From NCBI GenBank assembly GCA_902599995.1, contig CACKHN010000006.1:1-64000 (forward strand): DNA of 64,000 nt. Reading direction: 5' to 3'. The position numbers were made by a program, and so were the translations under genes. The DNA comes from an uncultured Pelagibacteraceae bacterium (GTDB lineage Bacteria > Pseudomonadota > Alphaproteobacteria > Pelagibacterales > Pelagibacteraceae). This document shows, piece by piece, positions 1-7,915 of this stretch. How positions within the stretch are numbered: the stretch's first letter is position 1; every line of letters begins with the position of its first letter. The notes under the pieces were generated by a model. It saw only the letters and a program-made list of their open reading frames with translations, was not told the origin of the DNA and searched no databases.

Positions 1-102
1 TTCCTCATTATCTAATGATAAATAAATTTCTTCTATTATCTTAGATTGCAAATATGACAAACTGGATATTCTTAGTTTATTTTCGTTACTTTTAGGAATC
101 AT
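1..102 (-). CDS. Partial CDS of unknown function (N-terminal 34 residues)
   Basis: An open frame reads leftward from an ATG at 102-100 and leaves the window, giving 34 residues that begin MIPKSNENKL. An in-frame stop at 118-120 lies just upstream, so this is the only possible ATG there; no clear Shine-Dalgarno is seen. The start codon is only 17 bp from the start of the divergent NotI-like endonuclease. From position a partner DNA methyltransferase is a reasonable guess, but no methyltransferase motif falls inside these residues and the function is not determinable here. Confidence 0.45.
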   Translation of the reverse strand, partial: MIPKSNENKLRISSLSYLQSKIIEEIYLSLDNEE

Positions 103-119
103 TTTGCTAGATTTATATC

Positions 120-1001
120 ATGAAATTCGTTTCAGAAATATTTGGATTTAATTCAAATTTTCAAGATTTAAACATTAACGAAAGAAAGAATTATTTATGT
201 CCTTTCCAGGAAAAAGGTACCTCTTGTGACCCTGTTAATAAAAAATCAAATCTTATAGATAATGATGGTAATAAATTATTAAACCATCAAACAGGTGCTT
301 GTAGTTGTAATTATAAAAGTTTAGGAAATAATTCTTTTAAACCTGTAATAATTTGTCCATTCAGATTTTTAGAAAAAGATCAAAATAAAGAGACTAAAGT
401 ATTTAAAAAAATTAAGGACTTTTTTTATAAAAATGATGAAATTGCATTTGTTAAGGAAGTTGGTTTGGGACCTTATGGACAAGCAGATTATATGATTGCT
501 AAATTTGATAAAAAAAAAAATATCATTGATTTTGGTCATTGTGAATTTCAAGCGGATGCTACTACTGGCACAAGAGGAATTGTAGAATGTGTAAAAGATT
601 TTTATAATAAAAAAGATATTAATAAAAATTATTCATTTGGTTTAAATACAAAAGCAACAATCAAAGGTTTTTCATTACAAATGATTGATAAAGGTTATTT
701 ATTTCAAAAATTAAAAAAACCCTCTATTTGGGTTATGCAGGATAATTTAATTCAAATATTTTCAAAGATTTATAACCTTCAACTAAATGAAGAAAAAAAC
801 TTTAATATTAAAAGTAAAAATAATATTTTTATTTTAGAAACCAAATTAAAGGAAAATAAAAAAGATAAAAAATTTGATTTGAATTTAGGTAGAATTTTAT
901 CAACTAATCCTAAAAAAATTCAAAATGCTCTTTCAAATAAAGAAACAATACCTGAAAAAAAAATTTTAGAATCAATCAAGTCTAGATATAAACATAGATA
1001 A
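120..1001 (+). CDS. NotI-type restriction endonuclease (RE_NotI-like)
   Basis: Probable type II restriction endonuclease related to NotI. The N-terminus (KFVSEIFGF) resembles NotI's NFIAEFFGH. Four cysteine positions follow in the NotI pattern: CPF at 27, SC at 36, GACSC at 61/63 and CPF at 79; in NotI the equivalent Cys4 site binds iron. The predicted catalytic core has Asp123 (QADY) and Glu142-x-Gln144 (CEFQ), matching the unusual D...E-x-Q variant of the PD-(D/E)XK fold known for NotI. At 293 residues it is shorter than NotI (about 383). Target site cannot be read from sequence. A truncated divergent gene abuts it and no methyltransferase is visible inside the window. Function is inferred from family resemblance. 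Confidence 0.72.
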   Translation: MKFVSEIFGFNSNFQDLNINERKNYLCPFQEKGTSCDPVNKKSNLIDNDGNKLLNHQTGACSCNYKSLGNNSFKPVIICPFRFLEKDQNKETKVFKKIKDFFYKNDEIAFVKEVGLGPYGQADYMIAKFDKKKNIIDFGHCEFQADATTGTRGIVECVKDFYNKKDINKNYSFGLNTKATIKGFSLQMIDKGYLFQKLKKPSIWVMQDNLIQIFSKIYNLQLNEEKNFNIKSKNNIFILETKLKENKKDKKFDLNLGRILSTNPKKIQNALSNKETIPEKKILESIKSRYKHR

Positions 1002-1029
1002 ACATACAGATTAAAAGTCAAGAAACCGT

Positions 1030-1080
1030 CTTTTGAATTGCTTTTGAATTGCTTTAAATAGTGATGAAGAGTGATGAAGG
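1030..1080. repeat. Two short adjacent tandem duplications
   Basis: An 11-bp unit (cttttgaattg) occurs twice back to back at 1030-1051, followed by a partial third copy, and a 10-bp unit (gtgatgaaga/g) occurs twice at 1061-1080. They lie in the 239-bp spacer after the endonuclease gene and before the terminator. Tandem duplications are uncommon in such a compact genome. They may be replication slippage; no function is implied. Confidence 0.6.
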
Positions 1081-1162
1081 AATTTTCAAAATGTTAAGTA
1101 AATCAAGTATTATTAGAAACCAGTATGAGAATGTAACCTATATTATAACTTTTGAAAATTCT

Positions 1163-1200
1163 AAAAAACCCCCCAATTTATATTTAGGGGGTTTTTTTTT
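1163..1200. terminator. Bidirectional Rho-independent terminator
   Basis: A run of six A then six C (1163-1174), a 12-nt AT loop, five G (1187-1191) and nine T (1192-1200) forms a GC stem flanked by A and T tracts. It reads as a terminator on both strands and separates the endonuclease gene (plus) from the converging methyltransferase gene (minus). Confidence 0.8.
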
Positions 1201-1240
1201 ACCGAATACAATCCAACTTATCATAAATAAAAAGCTACGT

Positions 1241-2086
1241 TCAATGATCTTTTTTTTCTTTGATAATAATTGAAATAAATTTTCTCCTGTAAGAGACACA
1301 GTTATTTTCTGCATTTAATCTTTTGTATATTAATTTAAAATCAATTAATTTTTGTTTCTTTAATTCACTCAAAGTCTCATAAGCACCAATTGAATTGTAA
1401 ATTTTGTCTGACTCCTTATGGCTTATATCTAGTAATATATCATCGCAAGCAATTATACCATTATCTTTTACTAGGTTAATTGCATTAATTATATCAATAC
1501 TTATTATCGGATAACCATGTGCTCCATCTACCCAAATCAAATCATATTTTATTTTATGATTAATTAATTTAATTGAGTTCATAGGCATAAATTTTATATT
1601 TTTTCCTAAAGATAAATTTTTTTTTCTATTTTCTATAAATTTAATTAATTGATTTTTTCTTTTATATGACACAATGAAATCTTTATCATCTTCTGGTAAA
1701 TCTATGGTTGAAACTTTTGCATTCGGAAATAGATAAGATAACAGAAGTGCATTAAAACCATCATAAGTCCCAATTTCTAAAATATTTTCAATTTTCAAAT
1801 TTTTTTTAATTGAAATACTTGATAGCATAATTTCATGTTCTGAGCTCATCTCTCTATTTGTATTAACACTTAAGTCAATTTTTTTTTTAATTTTATTCAA
1901 ATTTTGTATGCCCTCATCTCTATTTAATCCACATGAGCGAAAAATATCATCCTGTTTATTTTTATAATAATTAAAATTATAATTCTTTAACTTTAAAAAA
2001 TAATTTATCTTTCTGAGAATCTTTGAAGGAATTTTGAGTGGATTGCTTAGATGATTGGCAATTTTTGTAATTAAAACTTTTATCAT
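1241..2086 (-). CDS. Class I SAM-dependent methyltransferase
   Basis: A 281-residue predicted methyltransferase. The central part carries a Rossmann motif I (EIGTYDGFNALLLSYL), an acidic post-I strand (VSTIDLPEDD) and a motif around LIWVDGAHGYP followed by GIIACDDI, the pattern of O-methyltransferase/Methyltransf_24-like proteins of surface polysaccharide or small-molecule pathways. The first 90 residues are lysine- and asparagine-rich without a recognised domain. It sits alone between a terminator and the spacer before the 38-codon ORF, beside the endonuclease. Substrate unknown. It is not obviously the companion modification enzyme, since no DPPY- or PC-type DNA methyltransferase motif is seen. 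Confidence 0.7.
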   Translation of the reverse strand: MIKVLITKIANHLSNPLKIPSKILRKINYFLKLKNYNFNYYKNKQDDIFRSCGLNRDEGIQNLNKIKKKIDLSVNTNREMSSEHEIMLSSISIKKNLKIENILEIGTYDGFNALLLSYLFPNAKVSTIDLPEDDKDFIVSYKRKNQLIKFIENRKKNLSLGKNIKFMPMNSIKLINHKIKYDLIWVDGAHGYPIISIDIINAINLVKDNGIIACDDILLDISHKESDKIYNSIGAYETLSELKKQKLIDFKLIYKRLNAENNCVSYRRKFISIIIKEKKDH

Positions 2087-2434
2087 TTGTATTTTGAATT
2101 ATCTTTATACTTATAAATCAAGTCAAACATATAAGTTTTAAATAGTGTTAATTTACATCAATATACTAACTTTTTTTAGTATTTAAATTAAAGTACTGAC
2201 ATATAAAAGTAAATTTTATATAAAAATTACATATGTCAAAAAGATATAGTGGAAAGTCTTTCAAAGACTCAAGTATTAAAAAAAAAGCAAAATTCAGTTT
2301 TAAAGAAAAAAGAAAAATTAAAAAAGATAAGAAGAAAAGACCAAATTAAACATCAAAATTAATAAAATCTTCCCTAAAGATTAGTTTTTTTTAAGTTTTA
2401 AAAATTAATTAAATATGTATAAGGACCACATTTT
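2087..2434. other. 348-bp spacer before typA
   Basis: This is the longest stretch without a recognised gene. It holds a 38-codon lysine-rich ORF (2233-2349) and a small inverted repeat, ATACTAA at 2163-2169 against TTAGTAT at 2176-2182. It must also contain promoters for the divergent methyltransferase gene and typA. I could not assign either promoter with confidence, and no tRNA or riboswitch-like structure is visible. Confidence 0.5.
2233..2349 (+). CDS. Small lysine-rich basic protein (38 aa), hypothetical
   Basis: An ATG at 2233 opens a 38-codon frame ending in TAA at 2347-2349. The product begins MSKRYSGKSF and is dominated by Lys, Arg and Ser, with a long basic C-terminal half ending KKKRPN. 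Such composition suits an RNA- or ribosome-associated peptide, but AT-rich DNA full of AAA codons also produces lysine-rich ORFs by chance. There is no clear Shine-Dalgarno. It is co-oriented with typA, 85 bp downstream. I do not recognise the family. Confidence 0.4.
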   Translation: MSKRYSGKSFKDSSIKKKAKFSFKEKRKIKKDKKKRPN

Positions 2435-4261
2435 ATGACAAAAGATATAAGAAACATCACTATTATAGCCCATGTAGACCACGGTAAAACTACTTTGATT
2501 GACAATTTAATGAAGCAAAGTGGGTCATTTAGGGAAAACGAAATTGTTGACGAAAGATTAATGGATTCTGGTGAATTAGAAAAAGAAAGAGGTATTACAA
2601 TTTTAGCAAAACCTGCTTCAATTAATTGGAAAGATACAAGAATAAACATAATTGATACGCCAGGTCACAGAGACTTTGCAGCAGAAGTTGAAAGAGTTTT
2701 AAGTATGGCTGATGGTGCTCTGCTCCTTATAGACTCTGCAGAAGGAGTAATGCCTCAAACAAAATTTGTTTTATCTAAGGCTTTAAAACAAGGACTAAAA
2801 CCAATTGTTGTAATTAACAAACTTGATAAGTCCGATCAAAGGGCTAATGAAGTTTTAGATGAAACATTTGATTTATTTGTAAGCCTAGATGCAAATGAGG
2901 AGCAATTAGATTTCCCAGTTTTATACGCAAGTGGCAGATCAGGATGGGCAGACACTGAAGTGGACGGACCTAGAGAGAATTTAAATCCACTTCTGGATTT
3001 AATTTTAGATCATGTAAAACCAGCAAAATTTGAAAAAGAAAAACCTTTTGCAATGTTATCTACACTTCTTTATGCAGATAGTTTTTTAGGAAGAAGCTTA
3101 GTAGGCAGAATTACCCAAGGAACCGCTAAAGCTAATCAGTCAATAAAAGCAATTAATTTAAAAGGTGAAAAAGTAGATGAAGGTAAACTGACTAAAATTT
3201 TTAGATATGAGGGAACTAAAAAAGTACCAATTGAAGTTGGTGAGGCTGGGGATATTGTAGTTATAGCTGGATTAGAAAAAGCTAATGTTGCAGATACCAT
3301 TTGTGATTTAGATGTAAATAAACCAATTTCAGCAACACCAATAGATCCGCCTACAATGTCTATAACTATAACAGTTAATACATCTCCTCTAGCGGGTAAA
3401 GAAGGTAAAAAACTTACGAGCACTCAAATAAGAGACCGACTTCTTCAGGAGGCTCAAAATAATGTTGGAATTACTTTTGCTGAAAATAATGGTAATGATT
3501 CGTTTGTTGTAAGTGGTAGAGGTGAGCTTATGTTAGAAATTTTACTTACCCAAATGAGACGAGAAGGATTTGAAATGACAGTCAGTCCTCCTAAAGTTCT
3601 ATATCAAACAGATGAAAGTGGAGAAAAACTTGAGCCTATTGAAGAAATCACGATGGATTTAGACGAGGAATACTCCTCAAAAGTAATAGACTCGATGAAT
3701 AGAAGAAAAGGTAAACTAATAGATTTAAAAGACACCGGGAAAGACAAAAAAAGATTAATTTTTCATGCACCAACGCGAGGTTTAATGGGTTACACAAGTA
3801 GATTTTTAACCTTAACCAAAGGTAACGGAGTTATTAATAGAATTTTTCATAGCTACGGGCCTTTTGAAGGTGAAATGGAGGGAAGAAGAAACGGAGCTTT
3901 AATTGCAATGGAGCAAGGTAAAGCAGTTGCTTTTGCCATATTTAACTTGCAGGCCAGAGGAGAAATGTTTGTAACACATAACGACCCTGTATATCCTGGT
4001 ATGATAGTTGGATTGTCTCCAAAACCAGGCGATATGATAATCAATGTTATGAAGGGAAAAAAATTAACTAATATGAGAACACAGGGTACCGATGAAAACG
4101 TTGTTCTCACTCCAGTAAGAAAAATGTCTATTGCGGAACAACTTAGTATGCTTAATACAGATGAAGCATTAGAAATTACTCCTAAGTCTTGTAGATTAAG
4201 AAAATCTATTCTTGATCCACATGAAAGAAAGAGAAGTGAAAAATCTGGAGCAGCAGCCTAA
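2435..4261 (+). CDS. typA: Translational GTPase TypA/BipA
   Basis: Ribosome-binding GTPase of the EF-G/LepA superfamily, involved in stress and low-temperature ribosome function. All G motifs are visible: P-loop AHVDHGKT at 12-19, switch I RGITI at 52-56, DTPGH at 74-78 and NKLD at 128-131. The EF-G-like domains and the TypA C-terminal region follow, including GRGELMLEILLTQMRREGFE. Length of 608 is normal for the family. An AAGGA lies about 11 nt before the ATG. Its TAA shares a 4-bp overlap with the stop of the converging membrane protein gene. Confidence 0.97.
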   Translation: MTKDIRNITIIAHVDHGKTTLIDNLMKQSGSFRENEIVDERLMDSGELEKERGITILAKPASINWKDTRINIIDTPGHRDFAAEVERVLSMADGALLLIDSAEGVMPQTKFVLSKALKQGLKPIVVINKLDKSDQRANEVLDETFDLFVSLDANEEQLDFPVLYASGRSGWADTEVDGPRENLNPLLDLILDHVKPAKFEKEKPFAMLSTLLYADSFLGRSLVGRITQGTAKANQSIKAINLKGEKVDEGKLTKIFRYEGTKKVPIEVGEAGDIVVIAGLEKANVADTICDLDVNKPISATPIDPPTMSITITVNTSPLAGKEGKKLTSTQIRDRLLQEAQNNVGITFAENNGNDSFVVSGRGELMLEILLTQMRREGFEMTVSPPKVLYQTDESGEKLEPIEEITMDLDEEYSSKVIDSMNRRKGKLIDLKDTGKDKKRLIFHAPTRGLMGYTSRFLTLTKGNGVINRIFHSYGPFEGEMEGRRNGALIAMEQGKAVAFAIFNLQARGEMFVTHNDPVYPGMIVGLSPKPGDMIINVMKGKKLTNMRTQGTDENVVLTPVRKMSIAEQLSMLNTDEALEITPKSCRLRKSILDPHERKRSEKSGAAA

Positions 4262-4905
4262 CTAAAAATTTTATTAACAATAAATAATCCAAAAGCAACG
4301 CAGGGTCCAATTCCAAAAGCAAAAATCAAAGTTCCAAGACCTACCGTACCACCCAGATACCACCCAACTATTACAACTGAAATTTCTAAACATGCTCTGA
4401 CTGAAGCAATAGGTAAGTTTGTCATTTTTGTTAAGCCAGTCATTAATCCATCTCTTGGACCTGGACCAAGATTTGCCACTAAATAAATACCACTTCCTAT
4501 CCCAACCAGCATTACTGATAATATTGAGAGTAAATATTTATACCAAACGGAAGATGGGGCATCAAAGAAATATAAAGTTATATCGATCATTGCAGAAATA
4601 ATAATAATATTAAAAATAGTTCCCAAGCCTGGTTTCTGTTTTAAAAATATCCATAACAAAAGTACACTTACACTAACTAGAAATGTTGCTGCACCAATAG
4701 ATAATTTAGAATTTTTAGAAATACCCTCTGCTAGTACAGACCAGGGAGAATTCCCTGTAGTTGATAATATTAATAATCCCTCTCCAAAACCAAATATAAT
4801 TAAACCAAAAATTAAAAAAAATGATGTTGATAATTTCGGTTTGAGGTTAAAGCTTTTATCTGAGCTCCAATATACCTTAGGAATATTTTTAATAGATAAA
4901 AACAT
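4258..4905 (-). CDS. YczE/YyaS-family integral membrane protein
   Basis: A 215-residue polytopic membrane protein with about five hydrophobic segments (around 27-47, 55-85, 95-115, 122-145 and 170-210). The glycine/proline-rich signature GPGPRDGLMTGL in the middle and the C-terminal GTLIFAFGIGPC are typical of the YczE family, related to the YitT group. The first loop TTGNSPWSVLAEG also fits. Family members are uncharacterised transporters or membrane regulators. The gene converges on typA with a 4-bp stop overlap. Substrate unknown. Confidence 0.75.
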   Translation of the reverse strand: MFLSIKNIPKVYWSSDKSFNLKPKLSTSFFLIFGLIIFGFGEGLLILSTTGNSPWSVLAEGISKNSKLSIGAATFLVSVSVLLLWIFLKQKPGLGTIFNIIIISAMIDITLYFFDAPSSVWYKYLLSILSVMLVGIGSGIYLVANLGPGPRDGLMTGLTKMTNLPIASVRACLEISVVIVGWYLGGTVGLGTLIFAFGIGPCVAFGLFIVNKIFS

Positions 4906-4945
4906 ATTATACTGTTACTTATTTAATTATTAATACTTGCTTATA

Positions 4946-5626
4946 ATGAAAAAGATCATACTCAGCATCATATTTATTTTTATTTGTTTTGCCTCGTATG
5001 CACATATTGGTCATTACAGTAAATATAAAAAAATTGAGATGGAAATTTTAAGAAATAACGAATTAATTGGTTATAATTATTATTTTTTTTCACGAAAGAA
5101 TGCTGTTACTCTTGTAACGAACCAATTTAAGTTTGAAGTAAAACTTTTGGGTGCAACTGTTTTCAAAGTCGAAGGCATTGGAGAAGAAAGATATTTAAAA
5201 GATAAATTGATTTCTTTTAATTCAAAAACTTTACAGAACAAAAAAGAAAAGTTTGTAAACTTAACTTTAAATAAAGATACCAAAAAGTTTGATATTGTGG
5301 GTTCTTCTTTTTCTGGTGAGGCACCCTTGGAAAATGCTATTGGTAACTGGTGGAGTCATAAAATTTTGCAAGCTAGCAGTCAAATAAGCCCTATATCAGG
5401 TAGTATAAAAGAGCAGATAGTCACTTTTATTGGAAAAGAAAAAATTACCATTAATGGTAAAGCATATCAGACTGATCATTTCAAATTAACCTCCAAAGAC
5501 ATGTCTCTTCCAGATGATAAAAGATTAAATTTTGATATTTGGTTAGATAAAAAAACTTCTTTAATAGTAAAAGTTACCTATCACAGAATGGGAAGTTGGG
5601 AGTATAGATTAAAAAATTATGAATAA
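4946..5626 (+). CDS. Exported DUF6134-like protein
   Basis: About 226 residues starting at the ATG at 4946; a TTG 9 bp upstream in frame is less likely. A signal peptide is clear: two lysines, a hydrophobic stretch to about residue 17, then a likely cleavage near SYA. The mature part is beta-rich, with phrases such as GYNYYFFSR, FKVEGIGEERY and FDIWLDKKTSLIVKVTYHRMGSWEYRL that match my recollection of DUF6134, a periplasmic family of unknown role resembling DUF3108-type lipocalin-like barrels. It stands alone between a divergent membrane protein gene and a convergent oxidoreductase gene whose stop is 1 bp away. Confidence 0.6.
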   Translation: MKKIILSIIFIFICFASYAHIGHYSKYKKIEMEILRNNELIGYNYYFFSRKNAVTLVTNQFKFEVKLLGATVFKVEGIGEERYLKDKLISFNSKTLQNKKEKFVNLTLNKDTKKFDIVGSSFSGEAPLENAIGNWWSHKILQASSQISPISGSIKEQIVTFIGKEKITINGKAYQTDHFKLTSKDMSLPDDKRLNFDIWLDKKTSLIVKVTYHRMGSWEYRLKNYE

Positions 5627-5627
5627 T

Positions 5628-6599
5628 TTAACTATTTATTTTCTTATAAAGGTCGTTTGCACTTATCCATCCAGACTCTAACCTTGGTCCATTAAACCAA
5701 TCTGCACACACACCTAAATTTAATCTAGAGTTCCAATAACTTTTTAATTTCAGTGGTTTTGAATTTGAGGAGTATTTCCAACCATGGTTAAGTGAAAAAA
5801 GTATTTTTGTCGGCTTAATTCCTGTTAATTTAAAAAATTTATCAATTAAAATTTTAGCATTAGTTTTTTTAAGTACTTTATTTTGATCTATTTTTTTATT
5901 TGCCCAATTAAAAGTACTTTGTAATGTCCAAAGATCACTTCTGCTCTTAAATCTTTTTTTACTATTTTCATAACCAGCCCATCCTAGAATTCTATCGTTA
6001 AATAAAAAACTACTATAACCTAAGTTGGTTTTTTTTATTTCTATTAAAATTGTTATATTTGCATCCATCTTTATCTTTTCTCTTATAAAAGAATTTTTAA
6101 TATATTTTTTTGATAATTTTTTTAATTGGGGAAATGGACAGGTCAAAATTAAATTTTCATAATTTTTCATTTCACCATCATTAAACGTCAAATTCCATTT
6201 TCTATTTTGGAAATTTATTTTTTTAAGTTCACTTTGAAAATAACATCTTACATTTTTTAAAAGATATTTACTAATGTCGTTGTTTCCTTTTCTGCCAATA
6301 ACCTTCACGTGTTTTTTATTTTCTTTTTTTTTATCACTTAAAAATTTATGATTACCTCCCCAAATTTTTAGTATTTTTTTTTCTATAAGCTTTTTAGTAA
6401 ATCTTTTAAATTCTGTAGTTTTTGGAGAAAAATATTGAGTCCCATGATCAAACCCTCTTTGATTATCTAATCTTTTAAAAGATGATCTCCCTCCTAAGCC
6501 TCTTGCTTTGTCATACAAATCAACTGTATGTTTTTTGTTTAAAAGATTTGCGATAGTTGCTCCAGAAATTCCTGAGCCAATTATACAAAAACTACTCAT
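5628..6599 (-). CDS. FAD-dependent oxidoreductase, renalase-like
   Basis: A 323-residue flavoprotein of the amine-oxidase/renalase group. The N-terminus has the dinucleotide-binding GxGxxG (IIGSGISG, residues 6-13), then the acidic end of strand 2 (VDLYDKA) and the GG motif RGLGGRSS, all hallmarks of this fold. The C-terminal CADWFNGPRLESGWISANDL is the usual final FAD contact segment. Renalase-like enzymes oxidise aberrant dihydronicotinamide forms or act on unknown amines. The start overlaps the end of tldE by 4 bp, so it is probably co-transcribed with tldD and tldE. The physiological substrate is unknown. Confidence 0.75.
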   Translation of the reverse strand: MSSFCIIGSGISGATIANLLNKKHTVDLYDKARGLGGRSSFKRLDNQRGFDHGTQYFSPKTTEFKRFTKKLIEKKILKIWGGNHKFLSDKKKENKKHVKVIGRKGNNDISKYLLKNVRCYFQSELKKINFQNRKWNLTFNDGEMKNYENLILTCPFPQLKKLSKKYIKNSFIREKIKMDANITILIEIKKTNLGYSSFLFNDRILGWAGYENSKKRFKSRSDLWTLQSTFNWANKKIDQNKVLKKTNAKILIDKFFKLTGIKPTKILFSLNHGWKYSSNSKPLKLKSYWNSRLNLGVCADWFNGPRLESGWISANDLYKKINS

Positions 6600-7912
6600 T
6601 TACCAGCAACTGTCATGCCCTCAATCATCATAGTTGGAGAATTTGTAGAATATTCAAAATCTAAATCATTTGCTAAAAATATTCTTTTAAACATATCCTT
6701 GAAATTTCCTGCAATTGTTATTTCATTTACGGGATATTTAAATTGACCATTTTCAACTAAAAACCCAGTTGCTCCAACAGAGTAGTCTCCAGTTACAAGA
6801 TTACTTCCATGGCCTATAGTTTCTGTAATGTAAATGCACTTTGAGTTCATTTTTAATAATTCATCGTAGCTTTGGTTTCCATTTTCAAAATATAGATTTG
6901 TGGTGCCTCCACTTCTCCCATTTGATTTAAGTTTTAATTTTCTACCATTGTAAGTATCTACAAGATAACTTTTGAGTACGCCCTCTTTTACTAAATTAAT
7001 AGTTTCGGATTTAACACCTTCTGAATCAAAATTTTTTGAACCTAAACCCTTAATTATGTCTGGTTTATCTATGATGTTGATAGAATTAGAAAATATTTGC
7101 TCATTTAATTGATCCTTAAGAAACGAAGTTCCTCTTGCAATAGCAGAGGACGAAATTGCACTTGCAAAAGCACTGAGCATCCCTTTTGCAATTCGTTTAT
7201 CAAATATTACACTTAATTTTTCACTTCCTATTTTTTTTGGACTTAGTTTTCTAATTGTTTGGTGGCTCGCTATTTTACCTAAAGATTTAGGCTCTTTGAT
7301 ATCATCTAAATATCTCTTACTTGAATATTCATAATCTCTTTCCATACTTGTTTCATCTTTAGCAACAGCTACACAAGATGCGGTAAATGAAGATGTTTTA
7401 TAACCACTACAAAAACCATCGCTATTTGCTAAAATAAAGTTAGATTTTTTTTCAGTAAAGCTGGATTCGGTGTTTACTATTTTTGTATCCTCTGATGCTG
7501 CGCTTTCTAATTCTTTTAAATAATCAATTTTTTTACCATTCTCGATATGAGTGTCGTCATAAATATTTAAATTTTGAAGACTATCTGCAAGTAAGTTTTG
7601 ATCTGGTAATGAGTTAAACTCATCCTCAGGAGTTATTTTAGTTGTTTCATAACATTTCTCTATAAGTATATTTAAATTTTGATCTAATAAATTTGATGAG
7701 GAAATTGAGGACTTTTTTTTTCCTATATAAGTATCTATAGTAAATACTAATCCATCTGATCGATTAGACTCGTCTAAGTTATTATTTCTAAAATTAACCG
7801 TTTCGGAAATTGAATGGCCTATAGTTACACTAGCATTTGTAGCTCCAATTTTTTTTGCGACATCTAAACAATGGGCTGCCTTGGCTTTTAAAAAATCTTG
7901 ATCTTTAATCAT
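6596..7912 (-). CDS. pmbA: TldE/PmbA metalloprotease subunit
   Basis: The non-catalytic partner of the TldD/TldE heterodimeric metalloprotease, which degrades unfolded peptides and in other bacteria matures microcins and related modified peptides. The 438 residues show the PmbA/TldE C-terminal pattern (ETIGHGSNLVTGDYSVGATGFLVENG, then EITIAGNFKDMF) and lack HEXXXH, as expected for TldE. The gene lies 3 bp downstream of tldD and overlaps the next flavoprotein gene by 4 bp. No peptide precursor or modifying enzyme is nearby, so a general proteolytic role is more likely. Confidence 0.92.
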   Translation of the reverse strand: MIKDQDFLKAKAAHCLDVAKKIGATNASVTIGHSISETVNFRNNNLDESNRSDGLVFTIDTYIGKKKSSISSSNLLDQNLNILIEKCYETTKITPEDEFNSLPDQNLLADSLQNLNIYDDTHIENGKKIDYLKELESAASEDTKIVNTESSFTEKKSNFILANSDGFCSGYKTSSFTASCVAVAKDETSMERDYEYSSKRYLDDIKEPKSLGKIASHQTIRKLSPKKIGSEKLSVIFDKRIAKGMLSAFASAISSSAIARGTSFLKDQLNEQIFSNSINIIDKPDIIKGLGSKNFDSEGVKSETINLVKEGVLKSYLVDTYNGRKLKLKSNGRSGGTTNLYFENGNQSYDELLKMNSKCIYITETIGHGSNLVTGDYSVGATGFLVENGQFKYPVNEITIAGNFKDMFKRIFLANDLDFEYSTNSPTMMIEGMTVAGK

Positions 7913-7915
7913 TAC

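Noticed and set aside
1061-1273. A 70-codon plus-strand frame after the endonuclease gene
   Set aside because: It reads straight through the bidirectional terminator and into the 3' end of the minus-strand methyltransferase gene, and its product looks unlike a protein.
2163-2182. Inverted repeat ATACTAA/TTAGTAT in the spacer before typA
   Set aside because: It has only A/T-rich pairing, is short, and has no consistent relation to either flanking gene; such repeats arise by chance in 70% AT DNA.
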